Shown here: positions 10,987 to 21,544 of the stretch, piece by piece
Numbering within the stretch: position 1 is the stretch's first letter
Layout of the letters: each line of letters starts with the position of its first letter
From: Kuschelorhynchus macadamiae
Taxonomy: Eukaryota > Arthropoda > Insecta > Coleoptera > Curculionidae
Direction: 5' to 3'
DNA length: 64,000 nt
Assembly (NCBI GenBank): GCA_030620095.1
Contig: JAUTXW010004472.1
Location: 1 to 64,000, forward strand
The notes under the pieces: model-generated
What the model was told of the DNA's origin: nothing
Seen by the model: the letters and a program-made list of their open reading frames with translations, nothing else
Database searches by the model: none
Position numbers and translations under genes: made by a program

Positions 10987-11040
10987 GGTTGACTGTACTG
11001 ATGAAGAACTTAAGTCAGAAACACGTGTCTATGGTTAGCC
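10987..11040 (+). ncRNA. Candidate type I hammerhead ribozyme
   Basis: The box CTGATGA (10998-11004) is followed by a short stem-II region and GAAA (11018-11021). Then comes a palindromic stem III ACAC/GTGT (11021-11028) and C11029, the predicted cleavage nucleotide. Bases 10987-10997 pair with 11030-11040 over 11 consecutive positions, four of them G-U, to make stem I at exactly the register the fold requires. Stem II is the weak point: position 10.1/11.1 is A-A and the stem then has only G-C, A-T before a palindromic core. Animal retroelement hammerheads with very short stem III are known to act as dimers. Activity is an inference. Confidence 0.5.
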
Positions 11041-11120
11041 AAATTCCATTGCTTTAGCGGTCATCCCAAAGAATCCATTTTCTACTATATACTAGTTCTT
11101 ACCGCGTTATATATTTTCTA

Positions 11121-11122
<2 letters not shown>

Positions 11123-11184
<62 letters not shown>
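11123..11184. repeat. (TA)n microsatellite
   Basis: An uninterrupted TA array directly abutting the left end of the Tc1 element. With the array at 12723-12780 it shows the element inserted into a pre-existing TA tract. Confidence 0.95.
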
Positions 11185-11185
<1 letters not shown>

Positions 11186-12721
11186 TCCGCCAAGAAAGTA
11201 TCGCATCACTACAATTTCTTAACATTAAAAAGAAACTAATTTTTTTTTTCGGTAGATATCCATTCTTTAGAAATATTTCAATCTATTTTTGTGAAAAAAT
11301 GTAATAAAGAACATAAAACAACTTCTAATTTTTAGATTTCTGAACTAAATGTAAATTAAGGAAAATTCGAAATTTAACATTACGAAAGAAAAAACCATTT
11401 AACATAACAAAATATCATTTTAGAATCTTGTATTGCCTCCTCTGGCTCTTATAACATCCCGACAACGTTCTGGCATGCTCCCAATCAAGGCCTCCAAATA
11501 CCCGTGGTCCAGATTCTCCCATTCTGCAGTTAAGAGTTGTTGGAGATGTTGGAGATCGGTTGCAGGGATGTTTCCAGCTCTAACCCTTCTGTACAGATAG
11601 TCCCAAACATGTTCAATTGGGTTTAAGTCTGGACTGCACGCGGGCCAGTCCAAAACTCTGATATTTACCTCCTGAAGGTATTCAGTAACTATCCTAGCTA
11701 CATGGGGACGTGCATTATCATGCATTAGGATAGCATTGTCACCGATAAATGGCATATAAGGGACAACATGTGGCTCCAAAATGTCTCTTATATACCTATC
11801 AGCAGTGATGGAACCCCCGTCAAGCAGTACCAATTCTGTGTGACCCCTCAAAGATATTCCTCCCCAAAGCATAATGGACCCTCCACCGAAATTGGTTGAA
11901 GGTCTTATGTTAAATTGGGCGTAGCGCTCCCCATCTCGTCTATACACAGGTATTCGGCGATCTGATGTGTATAAGCAAAATCTTGACTCATCTGTAAAGA
12001 GTACGTTGCCCCAGTCATCAATGTTCCACTCAACATGTTCCCTTGCAAATTCTAATCGTGCCACACGGTGGTCCCTGGTGAGACGAGGGGCAGTGGCAGC
12101 CACTCTAGCTCTTATTCCAGACTGTCTTAAGATTTCTCTAACAGTTTCCGAAGATACCCGCACATTTCGAGTTGCAACTAACTCTTGCTGGAGTTGTGTT
12201 GCAGTAACATGTCTTCGACGTAGCGCTTGGAGAGTCAAAAATCGACGGTCCACTGGCGTAATTGCTTGCGGCCGGCCTGGTACTGGTCGTCTCTCATACC
12301 CTCCTGTTTCATGGTACCTAGCAACAACTCGAGATACTGTCGACTGGTTGACTCCAACTAAGGCAGCGACATATCGCTGACTCCGCCCATCCTCAACTAA
12401 AGAAATAATTCTAACCACTAGATCTCTTGGCAAATTTAAGTTTACGTTCGCACGACCTTCCATATTCAATAGGATTCTCAAAATTCACTTAGACAAAATA
12501 AATAGCGTAGTTTTGAACGAAACAAAATATCGACTTACAAGACACTAAATGCAATGAATGTAGATAAAGATGTTTATATGCCTTTTTTGAACACAAAGCG
12601 TACCTTTTTTACTTGCGTTAATGGAATTTTAATCTTTTAGATCAAGAAATACCAGTCGATGTTTGAAGATAAAATAAAAATATTTCCGTTTTTTCGAGTG
12701 ATGCGATACTTTCTTGGCGGA

Positions 12722-12722
<1 letters not shown>
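11185..12722 (-). mobile_element. Tc1-type DNA transposon, apparently intact
   Basis: Perfect 26-bp terminal inverted repeats (11185-11210, CTCCGCCAAGAAAGTATCGC..., and 12697-12722) bracket one uninterrupted transposase. The element is 1538 bp, within the usual Tc1 size, and sits inside a (TA)n array, so the TA target duplication is present but cannot be distinguished from the array. Structural intactness suggests recent activity. Confidence 0.92.
11420..12481 (-). CDS. Tc1-like transposase, full length
   Basis: A 353-residue uninterrupted frame, the normal length for Tc1/IS630-type transposases. The N-terminal bipartite helix-turn-helix DNA-binding region (about residues 15-120) includes SQRYVAALVGVNQSTVSRVV and a GRP linker motif (PGRPQAI). 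The DD34E catalytic set is complete: FTDESRF, MHDNARPH and NPIEHVWD, with the glycine-rich box FGGGSIMLWGGISLRG between the first two. It should cut and paste its own element at TA sites in the nucleus. A second methionine at residue 7 (MEGRANVN) is an equally good start. A plus-strand frame inside it is a shadow. Confidence 0.95.
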   Translation of the reverse strand: MRILLNMEGRANVNLNLPRDLVVRIISLVEDGRSQRYVAALVGVNQSTVSRVVARYHETGGYERRPVPGRPQAITPVDRRFLTLQALRRRHVTATQLQQELVATRNVRVSSETVREILRQSGIRARVAATAPRLTRDHRVARLEFAREHVEWNIDDWGNVLFTDESRFCLYTSDRRIPVYRRDGERYAQFNIRPSTNFGGGSIMLWGGISLRGHTELVLLDGGSITADRYIRDILEPHVVPYMPFIGDNAILMHDNARPHVARIVTEYLQEVNIRVLDWPACSPDLNPIEHVWDYLYRRVRAGNIPATDLQHLQQLLTAEWENLDHGYLEALIGSMPERCRDVIRARGGNTRF

Positions 12723-12771
<49 letters not shown>

Positions 12772-12812
12772 TATATATATAATTTTAATGCTTTTCATAT
12801 ATATATATATAC
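12723..12812. repeat. (TA)n arrays between two Tc1 elements
   Basis: TA arrays at 12723-12780 and 12798-12810 with short interruptions. They connect the intact Tc1 element to the next, degraded one, and both elements end exactly in TA. Confidence 0.93.
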
Positions 12813-12814
12813 TA

Positions 12815-14427
12815 TCGGACATAAGTATTGCAACAAATTAAAAAATCAAAAATTTGCATGGTATATAGGGAACACACGGGCACCTGATGTAAACATCACA
12901 ACATATTATTTTTCGAGTTGGCGGTGATCATATCTGACATAACAAAGCACTATTCCATTGGGAATTACTATTTAATAATTTAAAGTTAAGTGGTTTGCTG
13001 TTTTTTAAGCATCAAAAGTATTGCAACAAACATATTTTATTGTATTTTTGTAGTAGTTTTGGGAGTAAATCTTAGTCTGCAACGTAGAATTTGTTGACGC
13101 CAGTTCAGAAAAGGAAATGGGAAAAGGAACTGTTGTGTCCAAAGATTTAAGATCACGAGTTCTAAGAGCTTTCCAAGATGGAGAAAAACAAGCTACTATT
13201 GCTCGAAGGTTTTCGTTAATTGCCAGTACAGTTTCACGGATAATTTCATATTTTAATGAAAGACATTATTTGGATTCTATTCCCAAGTCAGGTAGACCAA
13301 GAAAAACAAATGTACGCGCAGACAGGTTGATAAAACGTATTTCTGAAAACGATCCGTGGAAGTCAGGTCCTCAGATCACAGCCGAAATACCTCATGTAAA
13401 TATTTCTTGCCGAAACTAAAGGAGGTTAGTACAAGCACGGTTATACAGTAAGAGACCAGCAAAAAAACCCTTAATTTCTGCTAGAAATAAAGCTGCTCGG
13501 CTTGCATTCGCACGAAGGCATATCGACTGCTGCTGAATGGAGAAAGGTTCTTTTTAGTGATGAGACACGCTATAATATTTTTAATTCAAATGGCATGAGA
13601 CGAGTTAGAAGGCCTGTAAACCAGCGTTTCAATCCCAAGTATGTAACGCCTACATGGCAAGGGTAGTGGTGTTTTGTGGGCTTGCTTTTCATCTGGGGGG
13701 GTTGGTCCTTTACACTTTATCGATGGGATAATGGACAGGTTTATGTACAGAAACATTATGGAAAACGTGATGCTTCCTTTCGCAGAATGGGAAATGCCCC
13801 TACGGTTCATTTTTCACATCCTTACGACAATGATCCCAAACACACCTCCAATCATGTGCAAGAGTGGTTCAGGCAGAACAATATTAGAGTTTAAGAGTGG
13901 CCTGCGCAATCCCCGAACATGAACCCGATAGAAAACCTATGGGAAGAAGTAGAACGACGAATACGAACAGAATTGTTTCCTAACAAACAAGCACTGATGA
14001 ATAAAATATCAGAAGTTTGGAGAAACCTGCCACTTCATATCTTAGAAAATTTAATCAACTCCATGCCCAGAAGATATGCCAAAGTTATAGCCAACCATGG
14101 GTATGTTATTGGTTATTAAACTCGTGAATAATATTAAATATTATTATTGTTATTTTAGAGTGTTTTATAATATTGTTCGTTCTTTGTTTATTTAATTAGT
14201 TGACCTTAATAAGAAATGTTGCAATATTTTTGTCGCCATTATTTTTTAACAAATTACTCTCAGAATTATATCCTGAACATACTGCTTTAAATTCTGCTTC
14301 AAAAACGTTTTCATTTTATTGTCACAGCCTAGTCTATCAAGGACTCTAAAAGTATAAAGCACCATGAACACTTTCTATTATTTCCAATTTTAAGAATTTT
14401 TCAATTTGTTACAATACTTATATCCGA
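12815..14427 (+). mobile_element. Degenerate Tc1-type transposon
   Basis: Imperfect terminal inverted repeats TCGGACATAAGTATTGCAAC (12815) and its reverse complement ending at 14427 (TCGGATATAAGTATTGTAAC) are flanked by TA on both sides (12813-12814, 14428-14429). Size 1613 bp. The ends are unrelated to those of the neighbouring intact element, so this is a different Tc1 family. Confidence 0.88.
13117..14119 (+). pseudogene. Tc1-like transposase, frameshifted
   Basis: It starts MGKGTVVSKDLRSRVLRAFQ with helix-turn-helix EKQATIARRFSLIASTVSRI and GRPRKT (13117-13419). It is then broken by several frameshifts. Catalytic motifs survive in separate frames: LFSDETRYNIF near 13555, NDPKHTSNHVQEWF near 13835 (second D), and NMNPIENLWEEVERR near 13920 (E). 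The last piece (13919-14119) runs to a normal C-terminus. It is inactive, but its ends could still respond to a transposase from an intact relative. Confidence 0.88.
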
Positions 14428-14440
14428 TATTGTATATATA

Positions 14441-14815
<375 letters not shown>

Positions 14816-14837
14816 ATCCGTGCAGGACTACGAATCA

Positions 14838-14839
<2 letters not shown>

Positions 14840-14898
<59 letters not shown>
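14840..14898. repeat. (TA)n microsatellite
   Basis: A TA array that follows the right-hand Penelope-like tail and adjoins the left arm of the next inverted repeat. Confidence 0.93.
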
Positions 14899-14900
<2 letters not shown>

Positions 14901-15083
14901 AAGTAACAAAAATCATTGGTAATTCAAGACAAAATGCAGAAATTGTATTTTTGTTAATCTCAATGTGAAAATATTTCAGATAATGTAAAAAATGAAGGTG
15001 GGGATTGAACAAAAAAGTTCCTTATTCTTTTTTCGCCAAATCTGATACAATTTTAATTTAATTTTAATGATAATTAGTTTATA

Positions 15084-15143
<60 letters not shown>

Positions 15144-15245
15144 AATAAGAAACTTTTCTGTGCAGAATATCCCCACCTTCATTTTTTAACATTATCTGAA
15201 ATATTTTCTTGAATTAGCAATGATTTTCGTTACTTTAAAAGAGCT
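14897..15245. repeat. Inverted repeat around a (TA)n array
   Basis: 14897-15035 (AAAGTAACAAAAATCATTGG...) and 15141-15241 are imperfect reverse complements. They share the blocks TATTTCAGATAATGT and AAATGAAGGTGGGGAT, and they enclose about 50 bp of TA repeats (15088-15140). No coding sequence. It could be a fold-back element or two opposed copies of one repeat. Confidence 0.8.
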
Positions 15246-16020
15246 CTCAGAGCTACAATTAAAACAAAAATGGTCAGCTTCTTAATTTTCGTAGTAGATA
15301 TCTACAAGAAATGATAAATAAATTTGGCCTCCGTCTTGCAAACATGGACAAAAATATGTTTAAAAATTAATTTCCTTAAAATACTGTTCGAAACTTAAAC
15401 CCTAAATCAAGAATAAGAATAATTTTCTTTGTAGCCACAAACTCAGATTACCATAAATTTCAAAAGCAATTACATAATATCTGCTTTCTACATTTCCAAG
15501 AATATTCTTATCTAAAACTTGCTTAGCTACTGGAAAACAAAACTCATAAATTTTCACTCTGTCACCACATTAGTTCAAACGTTGAATCCATTGTAAAGTT
15601 TTCGCTACAGCTGTGACCATATTAAATGAAAATCAGACATATTTTGTTTGCTTCTGACTTTGAATAAAACCAGCACATCCTCAAATTGTAACTAATTAAA
15701 AAATGTATTATAGAGAATGTTTTAAACTGTATGCAACAAAATTGGCTGATGGTTGAAAACCACATTTTAATACCCCTTCTCGAAATGTTACTCTAGTGCA
15801 TCCGATGAATCTGATTTCAAGTGAAAGCCAAATGCGCCCAAAATATTCATCCAGTTTGTTGTCAAAGCTTTGACAAATAGCTTAAATATAACACAAAATG
15901 GAATTAGAACAGAACTACTCCGCTGGCTAATACTACGACCGGCACTAAGTTAAACTGTTAGGGCTTCGGATACTTGCCTAGTCTTGGTCTTGAAAAATAA
16001 ATGCGGTCTTGGTCTTGTGG
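15246..16020. other. Non-coding repeat-derived sequence
   Basis: No supportable frame. From about 15910 it contains the words ACTACTCCGCTGGCTAATAC and CTACGACCGGCACTAAGTTA, which recur at 18420 and 18620. From 15975 it contains the TAGTCTTGGTCTTGA repeat that recurs at 16625 and 18175. Confidence 0.5.
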
Positions 16021-16028
16021 GTCAAGAC

Positions 16029-16620
16029 AAGAGATGTGTAACTCAGGAGTGAGTCACTGAAGCAGCTCCGCGGTACAGATCTTTTTCGATTCTGACTCAC
16101 CTGTCACTAACAGAGTAATGGATCGAGAACGATGAAGAGCCGCAGAGTCACCGACCGCCGAAAGAGAAAACATTATGGAAAAGAACATATGATGACTTTT
16201 TTTCGGCAATATCGTGAAGTCATTTTTAATATTAATTATACAAATATCTATAAGATTTAATACCTATCTTAAACGAAATTAATAAGAACCTAATTTATTT
16301 GATAAATCTCCAACAGAAATTCTGCATAGACTGTATAACGTTAAAAATTAAAACACTAAACTTGACCAATTCGTCGCGGTGAATCTACGCCGTACTAGCC
16401 GAGCACGATATCCCATCCACTGTCCTTTACAACTACGAGCCGCCAGGGTGGCAGAACCGTGGTCCGGGAGTCAATTCATGAGTTAGGAGCCTTGTCAAAT
16501 GACCTGTATTTCGCTCTTTCGTTTCACAGCTCAATTGAGCCGATTCAGTGACCTGACTCAGTGAAGTGAGCCAGAGTCAGTGAAGCGCATCATTAAAATG
16601 AGTTGCATGTCCCATCTCTA
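16029..16620. mobile_element. Non-autonomous hAT element (MITE)
   Basis: The ends AGAGATGTG and CCCATCTCT are short inverted repeats typical of hAT elements (AGAGATGGG type). An exact 8-bp duplication GTCAAGAC flanks it (16021-16028 and 16621-16628), the hallmark of hAT insertion. It carries no transposase frame. It landed in a sequence rich in GTCTTG/CAAGAC words. Confidence 0.82.
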
Positions 16621-17075
16621 GTCAAGACCAAAACAAGACTTGAGACTTAGTTAGTCTTGGTCTCGGTCATAAAAAATGTCTCATATTCATTCTCCCGATT
16701 TCAGTAGTTTCATTATTAATGCTTAAAGAATATCCTCAGTTTCTTGGCCAGCTAGATTTCCCAAGCAAGTTGTTTTCGCAAGTACATTTTAAGGAATCAT
16801 ATAAATATACGAAACTATATTTAGTATTTCTTATATGATTTTTAGTACAGGTATCATCGTCACCAAAAGTAAATTGGACAGCATCATAATAGCTCTTGGA
16901 CTAATACATATAATTTTTAGTGTCAAATATTTGTTAAACTATGCATTTTAGGTTAAATGGGACAAATGTGCCATTATGATTTTAAACTTTTGATGAATAA
17001 TTTTTGTTCCAGATACTTTTGGTGATGATGGGACAGCGGTTATTTTTCTTGTAAGTATTAGTTTAAAATATGTTA

Positions 17076-17899
17076 TACAGGATGTTTCAAATTCGACCAC
17101 CACCATTAGGATCTCGGAAACTATAGGAGATAAAAGGATGGTTAAATTAAGGCAAAGTTATGCTTTTATGTGCCTAACAATATGCCGTTTAGAAACTTGT
17201 AAAATCCCGAGTAGTTCCGGATATATCCAAGAAAAAGCGTAAATCGAAGATTTCGGTTTTATTTTATTCTGGCGGTATTTTGTTCCAGCTAAACAACGGC
17301 GCTTTTAGGTTTGACATCCGACGTTTCATCTTTTGGCCATCACTATCGACTTTGTTTTTTCTTATAGGGGTCATATTACTTTTATTACGTTTTCAAATAG
17401 TCCTTTTATTACCTTTTTTATTATATATCTGACTTGCAATTCAAATAAGTACTTAGGTTTCTTATTATAATCATATAACTTCGTGATATACCCATCTCCC
17501 AATCTCTCCAGAAGCTCTTATGAAAAGTACTTGAAATAACTTATAAAAAGGCAAGTGTGATACATCATTGCAAAAGGTAATAAAAAGGGCTATTTAAAAA
17601 CGTAGTAATTTAATATGGCGCCCATGAGAAAAAATAAAGCTAACCAAAAGACAAAACGTCAGATGGCAAATGTGAAAAAGCCGTTGTGCAGTTGGAAAAA
17701 GGTGGCAATAAAATATGCTTTTAGTTTTGGGCTACCTTATCAAATAGCGCCAGAAAGAAATTAAACAGAAATCTTCAATTTTGGGTCTTTCTCGGATATC
17801 GCCAGAACTACTCAAGATTTTAGACAGCAGATTGTTACGACGTATTAGTATAGTTTCCGAGATTCCAAAGGTGGGGGTCGAATTTGAAACACTCAGTAT
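17076..17899. mobile_element. Non-coding element with about 300-bp terminal inverted repeats
   Basis: ACAGGATGTTTCAAATTCGA at the left edge returns in reverse complement at the right edge. The pairing continues inward past GGATATATCCAAGAAAAAGC / GGTCTTTCTCGGATATCGCC, the REAAAACGTC-like block near 17320/17655, and the AATAAAAGG/CCTTTTATT blocks at 17400/17580. The central 150 bp is single-copy. No transposase frame. A long-inverted-repeat MITE. Confidence 0.78.
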
Positions 17900-18289
17900 G
17901 TAGTAGTTTAGTAGCGATATAATAAATCGGCTATAAAAAAGCTACTTGTAAAAAGGTTCTATTCTTACTTAAATAAACAAAAAATAAAGTAGGAATAAAA
18001 ATATCAAAGAATTTTGCCGAGACGCAGTTGCAACGCGACCCGAGTGGCTTATTCCTCTTCAGCACGTCACCTCAAAGATCGCCTTTGCTTTTGATCTCCA
18101 CTGGACCGCTGCCGACCGTTCGGCACTCGTATGTTTTTATGGTTGATCAAGTAAGAATAGATGAACGTTTTTTTTTAGTTTCAAGACCAAGACAACAGTC
18201 TTGAGACGCAGTTTTGGTCTTGGTCTTGAGAATCAAGTCTTGGTATTGATTTTGAGAGGATTTATAGAAACCAGTATTCGTCTTGTGGT
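17900..18289. other. Non-coding, with a CAAGAC-rich repeat
   Basis: No gene seen. 18175-18290 is rich in AAGACCAAGAC / GTCTTGGTCTTG words, the same low-complexity unit that hosts the hAT element near 16 kb. Confidence 0.5.
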
Positions 18290-18960
18290 CTCGCTCTATA
18301 AACTGTTGACTCTTGACTTTCGTTACGAGCAATAATGTTAATGAATTTTTATTTCACAGCGCCATAGACAGCAAGCCTCGGGTAGGGCAAAAGCACAGAA
18401 TGAAATATCAGAAACAACTACTCCTCTCGCTAGTACTACGACCGGCTTTGACTTACACTGTCGATTCCTGACTTTCGTTGGGAGCTATAATGTTAATGTA
18501 AATAAGATATTGTTTGATTAAAATGGAACATCGCACTCATTTTAGAGTCCATCAAGTCGATATAGAATGGCGCGCCCCGTGTAGGGCAACGGCTCAAAAT
18601 TGAATCACAAATACAACTACTCCGCTAGCTAGTACCACGACCGGTACTGAATTACATCGTTAACTCCTGACTATCGTTGGGAGTAATAATGTTAATACAA
18701 ATAACATATAAAAAAGAGCGAATTCGCGATCGTCGCTTTACTGAGATGGATTATTGACCTACGACATTGTAGAACATGTTCCGGACAGGGCTCATAGTAC
18801 TCTTGCTATGGCATTGATGTCGCATGTAACGTCAAATAAACAAATATTTATATTATTGCTTCCAACGAAAGTTAGTGTAACTATCAACAGTGTAATTCAA
18901 TGTAGGTCGTGATATTAGTCAGCGAAGTAGTTGTTTCTGATTTTGTTTGACCAAAAAGGA
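18290..18960. repeat. Tandem and inverted copies of a roughly 200-bp repeat
   Basis: The unit contains CTTTCGTTGGGAGCTATAAT, GTTAATGTAAATAA, AACTACTCCGCTAGCTAGTA and ACGACCGG. It is present at about 18300-18480, 18470-18670 and 18640-18720, and in inverse orientation at about 18850-18935 (CAACGAAAGTTAG ... GTCGTGATATTAGTCAGCGA). A further partial copy is near 15910-15950. No coding content was recognised. Confidence 0.7.
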
Positions 18961-19715
18961 TCATTGTGCCTGTGACCTTACCGAACATGTTCCAGACAGG
19001 GATTATGACACTGCTGTAACGTGAAATAAAAATATTGAGTTAAATATACATCAAAATCTGATCTGATAATTTAAACAGATTTAATACCTAGAATGTATAT
19101 TTATATTTAATTTCGCTAAAGAAATATACTATGGAATAAAAATTCTAAATGAACCTCAAAAAATGCGTTTGTTTTCAAGCCCCTAGGCACGAATTTTCAC
19201 TGTGATATTTCTGAATACCCTATAAACCAAATGAAAGCGTGATTATGATCTAGAATATGGTGGTCGATATTGTATTTTTGGTAGAACAAATGAAAAACAT
19301 GATTCTTAAAGTGTTAATTTTATTTAAAAACAAATATATCTTAAAATAAGTAACATTTTATCAAATAATTTTTTTCATTTAAGTTCTTTTATTTTAATTT
19401 TCTTCTTAACGGCATTACTGTAACCTTCTTTGTATTTAAACCATATATCGTTCTTTAGAGGATCCTTGATAGTTTTACCTAAAAAAAAAAACGAAAAATC
19501 ACTATGAAGACTTATCTATCAGAATATAGGATATCATTATCTCAAAACAATTTTTAACCAAATCAGTATAATAATTTTTTGGGAAATGTTCTAGGTCAAT
19601 CTGTTTCTATTCATGCTAATTAAAAACAATCTTTTCTGCTAGTGATTTTTTATGGAGGCCTTCGAGGGTATTATTTTAGCATCCTCCTCACCAGACCCAA
19701 AATATTGGTTCCGCT
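18961..19715. other. Non-coding, nothing recognised
   Basis: AT-rich sequence. GAACATGTTCC followed by GGACAGGG-type words occurs at 18770 and 18990, suggesting another short dispersed repeat. No frame worth calling. Confidence 0.45.
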
Positions 19716-19899
19716 AGTTATATCCCCCATAATGCTAAGCATTGCATTTCTATTTAGAGATAATGATATATTATAAATAGATGCAAAGGACGGTGTTGAA
19801 TCACATGTTAGTCCGCTCTCTTTCTTTACATTTGTAAATTTTCGATTTCAGAATAAACTGAATTTTTAAAAAGAGTTTTTCCTCAGCAAACAACATAAT
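19716..19899 (+). repeat. Ty3/Gypsy 5' LTR (short)
   Basis: It begins AGTTA, the usual LTR start in the gypsy/17.6 group. It holds a TATA-like TATTATAAATA near 19771 and AATAAA near 19853, and ends just before the primer-binding site. I saw no second copy downstream. The left border is inferred from the AGTTA start. Confidence 0.6.
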
Positions 19900-19917
19900 T
19901 GGCGCAGTCGGCAGGAT
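19900..19917 (+). other. Ty3/Gypsy primer-binding site
   Basis: TGGCGCAGTCGGCAGGAT closely resembles the primer-binding site of 17.6/297-type insect Ty3/Gypsy elements. It lies directly after the LTR and just ahead of gag. Confidence 0.75.
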
Positions 19918-19918
19918 A

Positions 19919-20692
19919 GTGAAACATGCAAAAAATACGTTTGGCATAAGAATTCAGGACTCTAGAAGTTTACTTTCTGCTAAATTAAAAGCTACAAACG
20001 AAGACGCAGCAACTAAATCAATGAAAATTAATCATTATGATGAATTTGCTTTAAAAACATTCATACGAAATTTACTATATAATACGTTTAAAAGCTCCAA
20101 CAGTACTTGAAGAAGCTGTGGCTTTTGAGCGTGAAGAAGAAAATTTTATTTATTTCAAAAATTCACAGATACTACAAAACAAACCTGTACCAACGAACAC
20201 AAGGAAATAAAAATCAAAAATTTCAACCAATGTATAAACCACCTTATTCACATAACTTTGACCCTAATTATTCACACAATTTTAACCCTAATTACTCGAA
20301 TAATAAATAATTTTCCAAGATTTCATAATACTATGAATGGAAATCATATTCCGAATTATTTTGGAACAAATACAAATAATTTCAATATAAATCAAAATAT
20401 GAGACCTAATTTCCAACAAAATTATCAAAGACCAAATTTTAGCCAACAAAGACCTTTTATGAAAAGCAATCTTAATTTAGCTCAAAACTCTATCAGAACA
20501 AGACAAGCAGAACCTATGGACACGAGTTCTGGTAATACTATATTAAATAAAAATATCCAAAATAAAAAAGTAATTACTGAACTTTATAATCAAGAAGTTT
20601 TAGAACAAAACCCTCAACATCAATCTCAATTTAATGATTATGCTGTTAATCATGAGAATTTAAATACTAATTTTTCTAATTACGAACACTGA
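19919..20692 (+). pseudogene. Ty3/Gypsy Gag remnant, internally deleted and frameshifted
   Basis: The first piece includes NHYDEFALKTFIRNL; reading on, LEEAVAFEREEENF matches the end of the capsid region of insect Ty3/Gypsy Gags. Most of the normal capsid length is missing. An Asn/Gln/Phe-rich C-terminal part (20258-20692) follows in another frame and includes RTRQAEPMDTSSGNT, a phrase typical of these Gags. No zinc knuckle was seen. Confidence 0.75.
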
Positions 20693-20780
20693 TTATGCTG
20701 GTAATCAGGAATTTTCAAATTTTGATAACCCTTTTTACGAGCAAAACTATACGAATACGTATAAACGCAATTATACAAAT

Positions 20781-21472
20781 ATGTATGAACCAAACTATGA
20801 ACAAGGAAATACGGAAAATACTAACAATGTAAATTTTACGGGAATGAGCCTGAAAAACAATACGAGGTACCTAGGATTCTTAAATAATATTACAGCCGAA
20901 TTACCCTATATTTATTTACCTGAATTAGATGCAAATTTTCTATTAGATACTGGAAGTACTCGAAGTTTTATAAAACCAGAAATAGCATATAAATATTTTT
21001 CTAATTACATTAAAGATGAAATATTTCACATGCAATGTCTTTTTATAATGAAATAGCAATAATTCCAATATTCCCTACGTTTAAAACGCAAGGTAGTCAT
21101 ACATTCTATTTATTTAATTTTTCAGACAAATTTGACGGATTAATAGGCTTAGACCTTATTATTCAACTTACCGCTATTTTAGATTTTAAGAAACGAATTT
21201 TACAATCCCCGTACGTTGAAATTCCAATACTCTATTCAGGGAAAAATGAAAAACAAATTTCACCCAAAATTAGTAAAGAAAATTTTACTTATATAATACC
21301 ACCAAGATGTATAAAAAAAATAAAAATACCTGTGAATATCACAGAGAGAATAGGTATAATTTCCTACCAAAAATTCGGAAATGTAGAAATTCCTGAATGT
21401 CTAGTAGCAATAAAAAATAATCTTACTTATATGACTATATTAAACCAATCGGAAAAACCAGTTAAAATATAA
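20781..21472 (+). pseudogene. Ty3/Gypsy aspartic protease remnant
   Basis: Two overlapping frames. The first carries the active-site motif LLDTGSTRSFIKPEIA (near 20940). The second, starting about 21035, carries the flap and C-terminal part, with GLIGLDLIIQLTAILDFKKR, the usual G.DI/L...A.ID motif of retroviral-type proteases. A frameshift near 21040 separates them. The frame ends at 21472, where RT would normally follow. Confidence 0.8.
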
Positions 21473-21544
21473 TTCTTTGAACCTCTTGAAATTGAAAAAA
21501 TAAATGTAAACGAACTCAATTTCGTTGATTACACTTCAAATGAA

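Noticed and set aside
11967..12380. Plus-strand 137-residue frame
   Set aside because: It lies entirely antisense to the intact Tc1 transposase and has no recognisable domain.
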